From Synchiropus splendidus (Eukaryota > Chordata > Actinopteri > Syngnathiformes > Callionymidae), in assembly GCF_027744825.2 (NCBI RefSeq), contig NC_071349.1, positions 6,076,001-6,140,000 of the forward strand: DNA of 64,000 bases, in the 5' to 3' direction. How positions within the stretch are numbered: the first letter of the stretch is position 1; every line of letters begins with the position of its first letter. Below, piece by piece: positions 38,321 through 52,020 of the stretch. The translations under genes were made by a program, and so were the position numbers. Under the pieces are notes generated by a model. The model made no database searches. It was given only the letters and a program-made list of their open reading frames with translations, and was not told the origin of the DNA.

Positions 38321-39435
38321 GTGTGACGATCGTGAGAGCACTGTTTGAAAGTAACCGAGCAAACTTTTCCTCATGTGGGGATGCTGATGGAGCAGGCGCT
38401 GGACGAGGAGGCCCGGTGCTGGTCCACAGTCTCGTAAGTCAACTGGATTCACTCACATTTGTTATCCTTCTGACACCTCTCATCTTGTTTCAGTGTAGGA
38501 ACATTTACACCCGTCTTTGTTCGCCATTATACAGTGCGTCTGACTTATTCTTGTTCCACAAGTTTAATATTAAAGATACGAGGCAGCAGAATGATTAGCG
38601 CACGCGCTCATCAGCACCAGCAATATTCTTCATATTTCCCGCGACCGTCGGTTTCGTGCTTTCCTTTTCTTGAGTAAGAATTAACCTAAGGTCGGTTAAA
38701 CCCATAAACAGAGCCTTAAAATCAGAGATTCTTTCTCTGAGTGCAAAATTTTTGATTTATTCAGTTGGTCTTTCACTTTTTAAAGAATGCTGACATATTC
38801 CTTCAAAAGATGAAATAACACGCAGGTGGTAGATTTGGCCGCGCGTAAATTACGCGCCGCGCACCCGCCGGTGAACCTAAGCGCCTTGTTTAATTTATGT
38901 ATTTTAAAGTCTCAATGAAACGATTAATCTAGGGTCGATATTTTCTCTTTCAATCCCAAATAGCGATTCATCCGTCGCCGCCTTGTTGAAATACGTGTTT
39001 TACAAAATAACCACTCAGTTCCTTTCTTTTACTCTCCCTCACCTCTTCATTGTTCCTACTTTAAAAAATAAAATGTAATATCACATATGAAGATATTCAC
39101 TTATTGATTCACTTTGTGCCGTTGGCATGGAGAACTGTACTTAATACTTAATAATTAAATCTATCTAGCTTTGTAGAGTGCGCGCAATTACGCACGACTG
39201 CTGAAGATTCGTCACCTTATACTTCAGTATCTTGAACATATAACGGCTATATTTGTGTTCTTCCATTTATTTCTTTAAATGTTAAATGCGTAAATGCGTC
39301 AAACTTGGACAACAATATTCGACTGCGACGAATTCAAATGTGCTCCGAGTTATGGCACGGATGGAAATAACGCACGAACTCTGGAAACCGTTCTACGGTT
39401 ATATTGCCCCCGTATGCGTTTGAAAAGATGTGGCC
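38321..39435. other. Spacer with a GC-rich palindrome
   Basis: Non-coding. GCGCGTAA-A-TTACGCGC at 38841-38857 is a perfect 8-bp inverted repeat with one central base, set in an unusually CpG-rich 60-bp patch. Otherwise nothing recognised. Confidence 0.5.
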
Positions 39436-39557
<122 letters not shown>

Positions 39558-39689
39558 TCTCCCAGAGAACTGCTACAGTAAGTGATGAGAACTTTTTTTT
39601 TTGTTTTAGCAGGAGAATTTAAAGCTGCAGCTAAATGGTGGATTCTGCTGTGAAATGCTGCAACAGTGCTATCAAAGGAAATTCTTGGC

Positions 39690-40060
39690 CGACAATCGGA
39701 AAGATGCAGAGTTCATGGACGCTCTGTGAGATTTAGGTTCCTGGTCGGTGAAAGTGCCATTTAGATCAAATACTTTCTCTCCTCTCCAATCTGGCGGCAG
39801 AGTGGGAGTGAAAAGGCGGGCAGGTGCGGATCTTTCAGCCCAACTACTTGAAGCGCCGCTGCTGCTCGTCTGAGGAGGCTAAAGGTCCACCGAGTGGAGA
39901 AAGTATATGACGGGCCTCTTCAGACGCGTATTCTCCTGCAGGAGTTGGTATTCATTCACAATTAATGTCGGTGGATGGACGAAATGATGCTAATGGAGCA
40001 GCCACAGGAAAACACTGTCAGGAGATGCAGACTATCATCTGTGTGTTGGGCCGCACTGTC
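39690..40060. promoter_or_regulatory. Candidate conserved non-coding element in the spacer
   Basis: Unique, balanced sequence with CATTTAGATCAAATAC, GGATCTTTCAGCCC, TTCATTCACAATTAATG and ATGATGCTAATGG strings. No open frame of note. Confidence 0.35.
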
Positions 40061-41929
40061 AGGGTGGTCATAATGTTATGAACTGTTCCTTCTCTGTTGT
40101 AACCCAACATTTTCCTGGGATTGCTACAGTCCCAGCTCACTATAGTGAGGGGTTAAAGGTCAACTACTGTGTAGAGGATCTGGGAAGTTTCCGAAAAGAA
40201 ACGTGTTTTCTTTCTTTCTACTTTATATGTCTTTCTTTCTTTCCAATTCATCCTCTCTTTCTCTTGTTGCCTGACTCTCTATCTTTTCATCTGTCATTGT
40301 GTTGTCTGTTAATAGTGTCAAAAAATGATGACCACTTATCTGATGCTACTGTTGAAAAGACGGATGATCATCAATTTTGACTCTGATTTGGCTTTTCTTT
40401 TTTTCTCCGTTTGGTTTCAGCTGGCCTCGCTGTTCAATGTCTGTTCCTCAGCAGTGTGTAGCTGTGTGAATGTTCATCAACAACCAGGAATGAAGTCATG
40501 TTTTTGTTCAGTCGGAAAATGGAGCTGCGTGTCTAATAATTCAGCATTTTACGTGCAGAAGTGTCAGTCAGAAGGGTGAAGTGCTTCTGTGCTTTTGTGA
40601 GCGCAATTCAAACCAGAGCAGCAGACACATGGTCTGACGTTCGGCAGGACAAAGCCGATGGTCCACTTGGACCGGTTGCCTGCATCAACTGTGGCATGCA
40701 AAACAAAGTTATGAGACTGTGACCCAAAAACAACAATTATCACTGGGGGAGTTGTGAAAATGTCGGTCCAGTCACATCGGTACAGCAGATTTCATCATCA
40801 AGAGACAAGAGATAATGAACCAGAATGCAGTCCTATAAATTATGAATACATTCAATTAATACCTGGATTGTGCTCAACAATTTAGGAAAAAAAAATATAT
40901 AAATAAGATTTTTAAATTGTATATTCAGATTCAAATGAATTACTTGCTGTTTTGTAACTGTAGTGAACAATAAAAATATTTATTAAGACCATCAGGAAAA
41001 ATGAAAATTACATCATATGAAATATTAATAATGAAATGCCTTATTCTTAATATTGAATTGTTGAAAGCTGGAGTTTTAATGGTGCCATGCCAGACTTAGG
41101 GTATACAATAAGTGAGTTAAAAAAATGGAAGTGAGTTAAAAAAAAATGGAATTAGCAATTTTCTCATGTTAAGACCCTTAACTCAATAAAAGTGGATATT
41201 ACCCCATTTAATTCAGTGAGAATGTCTCCAAAAAGAAAACATTAAAATATTAAATAAATAGAAAATAGAAAAATAGAAAATATTAAATTATTGTTTTTTT
41301 TAACTGAATAAAAATTCTGTTAAAAAAAGAATATTATATATATATATATAGTCAAAATAAATAAACAAAATAAATATATAGTCAAAATAAAGTCAACAAC
41401 TTCTTTCCCTTTTTTGTAGTCATTCACAGTTGTGGGAATTATTAGACATATGATCAGTGTTTATGATATGATCAGTGTTTAACACCTAGACTTGCTTTAA
41501 ATATGATCTCACTTTGTACAGCTGCTGCAAATGTGAGTTTAAACAACTGGAACTAATGTTTCAGTATGTGTTTACCTCAACTTTTACATCAATCACTTAT
41601 AAGTAAATCTAATTCCTGTGGCCTTGACCTCCATTTATTCTCCATCATGTCTTCAATACAGGGTAGAAAGTTTTCTGCGCTCCGCAGTTTAAGACAGTGA
41701 CAACCTCAGAACCTGTCTGGCTCTTCCACATCTGCTTCTTGAGTCTGTAAACCATACGTCGTGTCATTCCCTTGGTCCCCATTTCCATGTAGCAGAGACG
41801 AACCTGTAAATCGATTCCACCAGCTGCGGTGATGGAGAAATAACAATAATAACCAAATGATTTACATCCCAAAACGGAGCAAATAGCAGTCATCTCCATC
41901 AAGTGTTCGCTGGTGTTTTCCACTTCTTC
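40061..41929. other. Spacer, AT-rich, nothing recognised
   Basis: Non-coding, increasingly AT-rich after 40840, with A-runs and a (TA)n stretch near 41336-41350. A 92-codon minus frame at 41645-41923 has no recognisable features. Confidence 0.5.
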
Positions 41930-42135
41930 TCATCTCAAGTTTGGAGCGACAACTTTTCAACGGCGCCAAAAATCTACAATGGAAATCGGGACCAAAAGCT
42001 GTGGCGGCTGGTCTCCTCCCGCTCTGAGGCCATTATTTAGATGAATCCTCCACAAAACTCTGTCGCTAAGCTACTTCACATCCCAAATGTATTGATGCTG
42101 ACGGAGAGCAATTTAGAAAATAAACTCTCGCTGTA
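41930..42135. promoter_or_regulatory. Candidate conserved non-coding element in the spacer
   Basis: A short unique block with GGCGCC, CTACAATGGAAATC (Sox-like), GAGGCCATTATTTAGATGAATC and TGTATTGATGC strings. It is flanked by AT-rich DNA. Conservation is not testable here. Confidence 0.3.
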
Positions 42136-42139
42136 TATT

Positions 42140-42928
42140 TTAATATTTGTCAGATGAAAGTTGGGTTTAGTACACTTTTATTCTTTAGTGTAATGTGAAA
42201 CTTTTATGCCATTGTTAGCAAACAATGTTATTTCAATATAATAACAAGCGAAGACACTAATAGTTTAGGTTACATTCTTTCTGACAGTTTTTTTTTAGAT
42301 TCTCTCCTTCTATGATATTATCGATCCACCTGTCCTTCACCCATCTTCTTCCCATGACACAGTCCTCACAGCGTCACAACACTCATCCAGGGTGGAGATG
42401 ACTCAGGTCGGAGGTCGACGGGCTGGTTCTGAGTTTCAGGCGGCACCATCTGGAGCTCCTCACTATGGAGATGAGAGTGGACTTCAGATGGGGCGACCAC
42501 AAGAGTTCAGCATCCATGGTGGAGGTCAACAGATTTTACCTGGTCCTGAAGTGGGCCCACAACATGCCGCCATAATCTCAAACACCCGCCTCTGTCTTTT
42601 TGTCTCTTTCTTTTTTCTGTCTTTCTTTTTTAATTCTATCCTTCTTTCTTTCTTGTGTGGATTTTTTGGAATGTTTTCCCCATTCAGATGAATTCCGCTG
42701 TACTTCCTTCGACAATCTTTTTGGTCTGCTTTCCCCCTGTTGGCGCTACAGACACTGAGCATCAAAAGCACCAAAGAGGCAATGCCGTAGGTGTTCCCAG
42801 AGAGAGCACATGACCTTGGTCCGACCTGGGACCTCCTCCCAGTTGGCCCAAGCATCTTACCCCATCTTTTCCTTTCTGTCTTCACTCTAGATTGATCACC
42901 GACTTGAAAGCTTTGTCTTTCCGTTCCC
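42140..42928. other. Spacer with pyrimidine-rich tract, no gene
   Basis: The plus strand has a C/T-rich run near 42585-42660 (CTTTCTTTTTTCTGTCTTTC-like). Overlapping 99- and 119-codon frames on opposite strands reflect this bias. Confidence 0.5.
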
Positions 42929-43414
42929 CAGGGGTCTCAAACTCAATTGACACTTCAGACAAAGTTTTGGTGAAGCTGGGCCACAGTCCAGGGAAGTGAG
43001 GGGTCCTGTGGTTTTTGCCACTCACTCTGTAGCTTGTGAATAAAGCCATCTAGATAATAGAGGTACACCGTGGAAGACCAATGGAATATTGTTGGTCAAC
43101 GTTCTTGTCTTGAGAAGTCCCAGCATACACTGCAGGGCTGAATGGCTCCACTGCCTTTCTTTTTTTTTTTTTTTACTTTCTGTATGAATGCCATCTAATT
43201 GTGTTGTCAAAATCACATTAATATAGATGACCAAATTTCAATGACCATAAAATTTACAAAATAGTTTAGAGTTTAACTAGTTCCTTACTTGCTCACATTG
43301 GACAAAGAGGGCGAGGGGCCACACCCATGCTAAAATTGGACATCTGGTGGTGGGCCACCTAACTGCATCCTGCAGGCCGCAGATGGCCCACGGGCCATGA
43401 GTTTGAGATCCCTG
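42929..43414. mobile_element. hAT-like miniature inverted-repeat element (MITE)
   Basis: The ends are near-perfect inverted repeats: CAGGGGTCTCAAACTC at 42929-42944 and GAGTTTGAGATCCCTG at 43399-43414, one mismatch in 16. The interior carries GGGCCAC and GGCCGCAGATGGCCC text typical of this abundant fish repeat. It is 486 bp with no transposase frame. An obvious 8-bp target duplication was not seen. Confidence 0.7.
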
Positions 43415-44195
43415 TCATAGCCTAACCAGGTTGCCTCTAACACTAACCCTATGTAGTACAGGTCAGAATCCACATGCATCCCAAACTAGAGGTGTATAAA
43501 CATCCACTCATTCTCTTGGTTTCTTCCAATGTTTTTCCCGTTATGTTGTCACAGGACAATGAGGTTTATCCCAGCTACTAAGGGTGGGAAGCAGGGGACA
43601 CCCTGGTCAGGTCTCAAGTTATCATTGGACAGTATATACCGTAACCTCCATTCACATCCACTCACCAACAGACGAGAGAGTTTTCAGTTAACCTTTCGGA
43701 ATGTGGGAGGAAACCTTAGTGCTGGTCAGAAGCCTACTTCATTTATCTGGTTTACAGTATCAGTTTAGTAGAAGTTCAACTTGACCTGAGATTGAATATG
43801 AGCAGAGAGAACAGTTCATGTCATTTCTGTAGCTTTATTTGTCGTGTAGCTGTATTTTATTTTCCCAGGCAGATTGCCATCTATTTTATTTATGAAGACC
43901 ATATTGGTTTTGAGAGTATTGTAAGTAACTGTAAGTGTAGAATGTTATGTTTTGTTAATGTTTTAGGTAAGGTTTAAGTTTCAAGTATTGATTTTGTCTT
44001 GCCACATGTATTTGCTGTTATTCATCAAACCTCAGCTGCGTGTTGGTTTGGTTTTTGTGCTGGTCGCAGAGTAGGACGTCTGCGGACGCCTTGTCTACCT
44101 GATCATCATCCTCCACAATGCTGCGGCTCTAAACTGCTTCCCACTTGAAATGCTTGGCTGCCCTCTTCTCTGAAACCATCAGGAAATTGTGTGCA
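43415..44195. other. Spacer, nothing recognised
   Basis: Non-coding DNA. The stretch GACAGTATATACCGTAACCTCCATTCA near 43630 resembles text often found in old fish transposon copies, but I could not delimit an element. Confidence 0.4.
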
Positions 44196-44215
44196 ACACA
44201 CACACACACACACAC
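44196..44215. repeat. (AC)n microsatellite
   Basis: Ten AC dinucleotides. Confidence 0.9.
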
Positions 44216-45059
44216 CTCTTCTCTCTCCAGCCATCTGAGCAGGAGCCAGGAAAAGATTCCTCCACTCACTCGATCTCAGCTCCGTCAGCATTTGGAAAGG
44301 CTGGCCACTTACACAAGTCTGCTGACACATGCACAAGTTCAGCGAGACACAAGTGTCGGTGCTCATGTTCACAGAACAGGGAAACATGTTGGGGCTGTGT
44401 GGTGGCTCCCAACATTCAATGATCATGTATGTTTTGTTTGGTGTCTGTGATTGTAATTCAGTGTGGCACTTATATTGGTAACTTGTCTATGACTGCTTAT
44501 TAAAGAGTGGATGTATTTATCGTGTTGGTTGTTTATTCACTTTCAACACATCGTATGTATCATTTTTTTACTACTGTCTACATTGCAGAGACTGAAGACA
44601 TCAAATATACGAAGCATGATATACAGAATTATGCAGCATAGATAAGAGTTTAAATAACTCTCAATATGTTTTGTACTCGACTCAAACCTCTGGCCTTCTT
44701 CATGAGCATCATGATGTCGTCACCTGTTATCATGTCAGGTGAAGACCTCATTGCGAGAACAGTGTGCAAAGTAGTCATCAAAGCAAAGTGTAGTTATTTT
44801 GGAGAATGTAAAGTAAAATGTGTCTTGAGTGATTTCATGCTTTGTTTACTGCATAATTCCAGATGTTCGCTTTGATTCCTTTAGTGAGAATCTACAATGT
44901 AAATGGCCATGAAAATACAGAGAACTCAATGAATGAGAGGTGTCTCCAAACTTTTTGCCTGGACTGTATGTTTGGAGTGTTAGTGCCTGCTGTTCCTGTG
45001 CCTGTGTGTTCGCATATGTGCCCAGATATGTGTACTCATACCTGTATGTAGGAATACAC

Positions 45060-45620
45060 ATTTTGTAATTGCTGATTTGCATGTGACAGTGTGAGTGTGT
45101 TAGTGTCATTTGTTTAGAAATGTGCGACTGTGTGCTTTTTTTGTATTTTGTCTTTATATTTTTATATTATGTCATCTTTTTTATCTATATATTATTTCTA
45201 TATGTGTGTGTGTGTGTTTATTGTTTGTACGTATGTATTTCCATGTGCTCCTCTGTGTGTGTATCTCAGTGCAGTTGCTGGTGTATTTTTCTGGTTGTGT
45301 TTGTGCAGCAGGTTTGTGTTTCAGTTTTGGTGTGTGAGCTCATACATATTATATGTTCATTAGATGACTATTTTGTGTTTAGAACAAATGTGGGCAAAAT
45401 ATTTGTGTTTCTTTGGATCCTTCTGAGGGCATGCATATTTACGTATTTGCGCTTGCGTCCAGATTTTATGTATTTGCATCTTTGCAGTTTGTGTGTTAGG
45501 TTACGTGTATTTTGGATTCCTTTCCTTCCTTTCTTGCATGTTTTCATTTGCATATATGATGTGAGAGAGTCTGACTGCAGATGTGTGTTTGCCTGCTTTC
45601 ATATTTGTTTGCAAGAGTTT
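45060..45620. repeat. TG/T-rich low-complexity tract
   Basis: The plus strand is strongly T and G biased, with TGTGTG runs near 45202-45216 and many TTTGTGT phrases. This bias opens a 169-codon Cys/Phe/Tyr/Val-rich frame at 45120-45629, which is not a credible protein. Confidence 0.6.
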
Positions 45621-47536
45621 GGATGTTAGCTCCTCATGGTGCATGTTATATTTGCTTATGTCACAATACAAAAAGAAAGTCATTGTTCTAGAGCTGAGAA
45701 GTTCTACAGTGGCTCCTCTGCACTCCAGCTGTCTGACCAAGTGGACTGTCTCTCCATCATATTGTCTGAGGGCAGCAGGACTGCAAAGGAAGCCCCCTGT
45801 GTTCTGATGAATGTGATACAATTCCTTCAGGTGAAAGACACAAACCTACTGTCAACTACCTGCATCAACGCATGCTTTTGCATTATTAATGTCACCGGAT
45901 ACAAAATATAAATTAAACACATTTTATCACTCCATCCAAATTTGTTTGTGATGCACACACTTATTATATGATGGGTTGACCTGGAAGCACCGCAAGTGAT
46001 GGTAAACTTCACAGGAAGTACTGAGAATGCTGAATAACACCGGGTGAACAGGAAAGTTCTGCAAAACATCTTAAATTTCTGTTCGCAAATAATTGTTTGA
46101 ACCTTGTGAATATCATTCACCGTGATTGAAACAGTCACACACTGCGTTTTGAACCCACGGCTTGTGGGAAGATGCTATAAGCATCCACACTAACAACTGT
46201 CACTGGAATCCAGGTGACAGTTACATGATACCCATGGACTAAGGTATATGTATGGTGAGGTATGTGTTTCCCAGTACGTCATTCTGCTGGATTGCTGTTG
46301 GGAGTCTCACTCACCTGAAGTTCGCCTTGGCTGTCCTGAACGCTGGTAATCTGACTCGAGCTGAAGTTCTGCTAACTTTTTCTAGCCTTCAATGCACCAT
46401 GTACTATAAACTGGAACTCAAATAATATATACCTCGGTTTACTTTGTTCTGCCTTTTTTTTTGTGTACCATGTGATCACAAAAGCGTAGAAGTTGAGTTA
46501 ATATCTAAACTAAAGTCCATTTATATTAATGAGTATCAAAGCAAGTATCTGTTCTTGCAAAGTATGCGTCAGTAACTGATTTACCTACAGCCACCTCAAG
46601 CCGCCTTGAACCTTTCCAGGGAGCCAGTGGGTCACAGCTGTTGGTTGTGTGTCCTCCTGTCAGAGTGAATCTTCTTCATTCGCTCTCCACCCACTCACGG
46701 TTGCTGGTGTTTACAAACAGCTTTGTGTCTCTTATACATTCCTCTGGTGGTGACCTGCATCTTGAATTTTCAGGAGGTGAAAGCAATTTGCCTCCAGACT
46801 TCTAAACTCACAGTAACTTGTTAACATCATGGTTGGATGTGTCATATAAGATATGAATTGGCATCAGAGCTGCAACTATACTGTGGATTAAACACGCTGA
46901 ATGTTGGAGCGATCTAAATAAATGAGTCTGCTTGAAACATATTCAGCAACTAATAGCGCTCACTAACCTTTCTAACAATCGGGAAATGGACAAGGTCTCT
47001 GCTGTTGGAGTCAAAGTCAATGATTCATCCAGCTGCTCTTAAAAAAAAGGAATGTTTTGCTCAGGTAACAGTCGAGGTCTGTTCAGCCACCGCGGGACTG
47101 GTTTCTCATGTAATGTGGCTCCTACACTGATCAATTTAGTTATTTATTTTAGGCCATACGATTTTTTTTAAATGTTCTTTTCATTAGGAGAAGGGAGGAA
47201 ATGTGAGCTGTAACCCGGCTCACGTCTCTGCAGATTCAACTCTCTTTCTAGTCACAGTGGATAGCAGAGTCAAGCTCCTTGACACACATGCTTGTTTAAC
47301 TCAGACGGCTGCTGGTCACCTGCAGCACTTTAGACTTGACTGGACATAAATGCTGCCATTTAAGAAGAGCATGGTCAGCGTCTCCTGCAGAGGAACACAG
47401 CAGCTGTGTTTTGACATGTGCAACCAACCGTGTGTTCAGTCTGACATTACACAAATAGATGGAATCACATCAAATAGAATAAAACTTTCAGCTTGTTTGA
47501 TCACAGTTCTGCATTTGATTCAGCTGAAAAGTTGCT

Positions 47537-47538
<2 letters not shown>
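45621..47538. other. Intergenic spacer, nothing recognised
   Basis: Non-coding sequence between the TG-rich tract and the TAA microsatellite. No gene, tandem repeat or dense motif block was noticed. Confidence 0.5.

Positions 47539-47570
<32 letters not shown>
47539..47570. repeat. (TAA)n microsatellite
   Basis: About eleven uninterrupted TAA triplets. Confidence 0.95.
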
Positions 47571-50329
47571 GGAAATACTGGTGTAATATTGAATACATAG
47601 TTGTATACATAGTTCTATCATGGTGACTCTCTTCTTATATTAAGCTTATGTTGACTAATTGTTATTATTTCTACATTGACATTTCTTACTTTATTTTCTT
47701 TTTTAAGACTGAAAATATATTATACTTGCTTGTGTGTATTTGCTTTTGTCTGAGAGATAATATTCATAAAACTCTGGTCGGCTTTTCTGTGGAGCATTAA
47801 TTCCAACCTCAAGTGGTGTCAGATAACTTCACTTTTTTCTTCACTGAATTTCTTGTGGGCAAAAAAAAAAAGAATGAGACATTGAACAAGCCATCTTGCA
47901 AAGATAAAACAGTCTGCAGTGTTTTTGCTTTGTTGTTTTTTGCTAGGTTCTGACAACTCCAGATCTTGAGGTGTGTTCCTGCAATTGAAAGCGATCCGAA
48001 AACAATTACAAATACAAATAATACAAATAATTAAGTCACATTGCAGGGTGGTCATCTTGTCCCTTTCCTTGTCACTGAGTCCTCTGGTCAGGCATCCTGT
48101 TTGTACATTTATCAGACAGTTTTGTATACTTGTTTGTTAGCAGCAAGTTGGACATATACTGTATTGATAAAGAATTATGAAGATGAAGATTGCATAGTTA
48201 GTGGGAAGCCCAGTTGACTGGAGAAGCAAGTAGATTTTGGTAATTTAGTGAATTTTTTTTTTGTATTGGCATCCAGGATGAAGTAGTGTGCACCCTCTGC
48301 TCCAATGTTTTAACCTTATTATTGCCACTTTTTCCACTTCCAGTTGCCTGACTACAAAATATACACTCAGCATCTCCTGTATTATAAAGAATTATTTTTA
48401 TTAATTAGAATTAATCTCCACTTCTGATGGTTCTTAAAGTATTATCCTTCGCAAATGGACCTATATTATTTGATACCTTATTTAAATGTTTTATATTTAT
48501 TAAACGGTAATATTTAAGAATAATAATTTCATGTACTCAGTGTGTTTTTTAATCGAATTTGAATCACTGAGAAGTTTGTTCAGTTACTTAACCAATGCGG
48601 TAGGAAACACATTTGATAATATCATGTTTGTGTGTTAAGTATACGGATATTTACATATCAAAGTCACTCATCAGCAGTGGTTCTCAAAATCATATTGCTC
48701 ATGATAAGACAAAGCCTAACTTTGACTAATCCACATATATATATGCCAGCCAGATGATTTACATTTTTATATTTTTTGTGTGCTTTTTTTTTTTTGACAC
48801 ATTGGTATTAAGTAAAATTAAACACGACATGAAAGGTGTTTCCATATTTCTGTGTTTATTTGTTAACTTAAATACAGACTGATACAAAAACCATATGAAT
48901 ATTTATAAATATACTTACCAAGTTCATAGTCCAAAAGTTGACAGTACAAATAACCCTAGTGATATATTTATGGAGCCAACCTCAGTTTACAGAGCTGAGT
49001 TCTTCTGTCTCGACGCTGCCCACAATAACAAGGGGGCAGCAATAGAATAGAACAGCAAGCCTACAATTACGCTTGTTCATTGTAAATAGATGTGTGATTT
49101 TGCTTGTTTTCCTCCGTCGTCTTCACTGGGCTGGGGATCTTCTCATTCTTCTCGGTGTGAAACCACAGATGTGCGCTGATGTGAACCATGATCCCGCAGA
49201 ATGAGAAGAACTGGATACATTCACGGACACTCTCACTGGTGTTGGGAATAATGGGTTGGCATCTCTTTAAGTCAAATTGAAAGCTTCTATTTTAGTCACT
49301 GCCTTTTATTTTGGTGCACGCGGATTTGTTACACGCTTTTTGTTGCATCTGTCTTTTCTCTCACCATGGCCTCATTAAATGATCAGATAAAGACTTGTCC
49401 TTGGCCCTCTTTGCGTCCTGACCAGCATCCCTCCAACCCCATGCTGCTGCTTCTTTCTAACCCAACGAGGCCCCCTACAGGTACAAAGCCACTGATGCTT
49501 AGCTGAGCAGGTGCACAAAGATGGTGGCCTTTTTTTTGACGTCATTTGACCCATTTTTCTGTCACATTCATGTAGACTTCTTCTTTATTTTTCTTTAAAC
49601 AACGTATCAAGGTTTGCTACTTTTACATGCTTAACATAAATAATCTGCTTTGGTCGTGATTCGCAGAAGTGTGTGAGAACAACCAATAATAACACCATAA
49701 CACCAATAATAAAGATTTATCCTTTTCAGAAGTCTCTGCTTTGTTGTGAGGGACTCCAACTGAGTTAAGACGTCCCTCACTTGAGCTCTTTTGTTCACTT
49801 GCACTGCAGTGAATTAATCTGCTGCAGGTTTGTCACCCTATCCTATTGCGCCACGCTGTGGAAACACCCTGCCTCACTCCCGCAGCCCTCCTCTCCTGAA
49901 ACTGTGATAATTACAAACTTCTCACCTCCAACTCTGCTTTGTTTTCGAGAGCAGTGCGATTATACTCTCAGGGGGAAATCATGCACTTGGATGGGAGTGT
50001 TGCTAATCCGAAGGGAAAGGCGGATTAAGTTTCTTTGCGTCAGACTGTTGGTATTTTAGTTTCTCCAAGATGCGACTTTTGCGCACTTCGTGGTGACTTT
50101 CAAGGCAAAACTAACACCACATTGAAAAATTGACACGCACAACACAATCATAACATGGTTATTACTGACGTATTACGTACGTATTACGTATATATCTTGC
50201 GTTTCACAGGTGACCTCTTGTAACTGGGATGGAAGGTTGTACCATATATATATATATATGGGCCGTGGTTCACCTTGCTTTAACCTCGTTTGAAAGAGAG
50301 CGGCACTAAATGTAACTTTTATTATTCGG
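47571..50329. other. Intergenic spacer, nothing recognised
   Basis: AT-rich non-coding DNA with short T and A runs and a small (TA)n at about 50245-50260. A unique stretch at 49780-50060 is open for 92 codons on the plus strand but lacks any protein signature. Confidence 0.5.
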
Positions 50330-51130
50330 TGTTTAAAACAGCCCCTCGCCGGAATCTAATACACGCCTCTATTCAATCCCATGGATGAGCTGGTGTCGTC
50401 TGTAATAATCCTGCCGAGTCCTGCGAGCATCAACCAAAGGGCTTTGCTGTCATCTTGTGGCCACTGCGCGCAACTCCTCCTCATCCTCCCCCTCTCCCTC
50501 CCTCGCTGCCTTCATCATTCATCACTCCCTAGTCATTTAATATCAGCAGCACTGTGGCGAATCTAATCTGGATCTGCTTTAAGGCAATAAAACCCAGATA
50601 GCTTCCTTTAAATGAAAAGCGCCGCTTATTATGGCTCTGAAATCCTCGTTTATTTTGCGATGGTGCGCGATAGAGGGAGAAGAAATGATTCATGTCGAGG
50701 TTCAAATGGGCAGGATGACTGAGATCCACTGTGTCCCCCAAGTGCACATTTCCTCCGGTATTGTATTCCCAGCTATATAATAGTGTTATCCACGCAGGTT
50801 GAACCGCCACGATGCTTTTTTTTAAAGTCTTTCGCAGAATCCAAATGCAATTTCCGATAAATCTGACCCCGCTGCGGAGCTGTTAGTGGGAGTGTTGTCG
50901 TTTTTCTGGTTCGTTAATGACCATGCAGCGCATATAAAACTTTATCATTGCAACCTTATACGTTTTGGTGAGTCATAGGTGCTTTGGTTTTGACCTCGTA
51001 TTAGCTTCCAACTGTCGGACACAAATGGAAGATTCTCGTATGTGGTTTATATCAGGTGTTAGACGCTAAATAATATGGCAATATTAGCGCGCCATCGACT
51101 TCGCTATAGTTAGCCCGAATTAAATGCTAT
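50330..51130. promoter_or_regulatory. Candidate conserved element cluster about 3-3.5 kb beyond nkx2.2a
   Basis: Two unique stretches (50340-50720 and 50800-51130) carry dense motif-like text: AATCTAATCTGGATCTG, CATTTAATATCAGC, CCAAAGGGCTTTG (an 8-bp-scale Tcf-like inverted pair), GTTAATGACCATGC and CATATAAAACTTTATC. No gene signal. Confidence 0.4.
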
Positions 51131-51329
51131 TAATAAACAGTAGAATTAATGCACCTGTAATTGGAAATAATGAAAAGCCATGTTTAATAGTGAAATAGAA
51201 ATAGTGTTTATGGTAATATAAGTTAACGGAAGCGACAGAAAAAAATAATGTTGATCTATTTTTATGGATGAGAACACGAACTAAGTAGTTTTTATAACTT
51301 TTTTACGCGTGACCTATTTAACAAGGGCG

Positions 51330-52020
51330 CTATTAAATTCTAATTTTCGATAACTTTCCGCTCAGATTTAAACCCATTTATAGCATCCGGATTGAAAGCA
51401 AACAAGGAAGAGACTGAAATAGTTTTTGCGCAGTAATGGAAGACTTTTTTTTGGGACAGACAATAATCAGCCTTTGACTTTAGAGAAGTGGAAAAAGGGG
51501 TGAGGGGGGCACAGAGAAATGAGAAGGCTAGTGTTGGCACAGCTCTATCAAGAAAGAAGGACTCCCTGTTATCTGTGAATGGTGCTGCTTCTTCTGAACC
51601 AGAATAGATACAGCCCGAATTTTTAATTCGTTTTTCTTTCAGCGACAACAATGCGTTATTTGACGGCCTGATACAATTTAGGGTTTTGTTCGGGCTTCTT
51701 TTCTCCTTGTCGGAGAACCAGCTGCCCATATGGGAGACAACGTGTGCAGCAAAGATCACAATGGCACCGAGTGACAGGCGGCACAAAAAAACCCCACGGA
51801 TGCATCTCCGTGACTCTGAGCAGCACCGAGCAACTCTCTATTTACACAGCCTGCATCCTCACACACACACACCGTTTCTGTATAGTTGCCATGCAGCCCG
51901 GCCTCGGTCCCCCTGCGTCAATGGCGCTGCAAAACACAGCTCCTTTGGAGCTACTCGATTTACGCCTTCGCTTTCATCTTCTATGAAACCATTAAATGGT
52001 AAGAATTAGGCAGATAAAAA
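51330..52020. promoter_or_regulatory. Candidate conserved element in the nkx2.4-nkx2.2 spacer
   Basis: Unique sequence that stays open on the minus strand at 51340-51786 (148 codons) and on the plus strand at 51686-52009, without recognisable protein features. Composition and absence of repeats resemble the neighbouring blocks. A short (CA)6 run sits near 51857. Confidence 0.3.

Noticed and set aside
44590..45060. Possible Tc1-like transposon tail
   Set aside because: Phrases such as GGTGTCTCCAAACTTTTTGCCTGGACTGTA near 44939 resemble Tc1-type ends, but no matching inverted end or transposase motif was identified.
45120..45629. 169-codon plus-strand frame rich in Cys, Phe, Tyr and Val
   Set aside because: Explained by T/G low-complexity bias; it imitates membrane segments but has no family signature, and three overlapping frames are equally open.
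51340..51786. 148-codon minus-strand frame as a gene
   Set aside because: No protein features, and a competing plus frame overlaps its end; more likely non-coding DNA.
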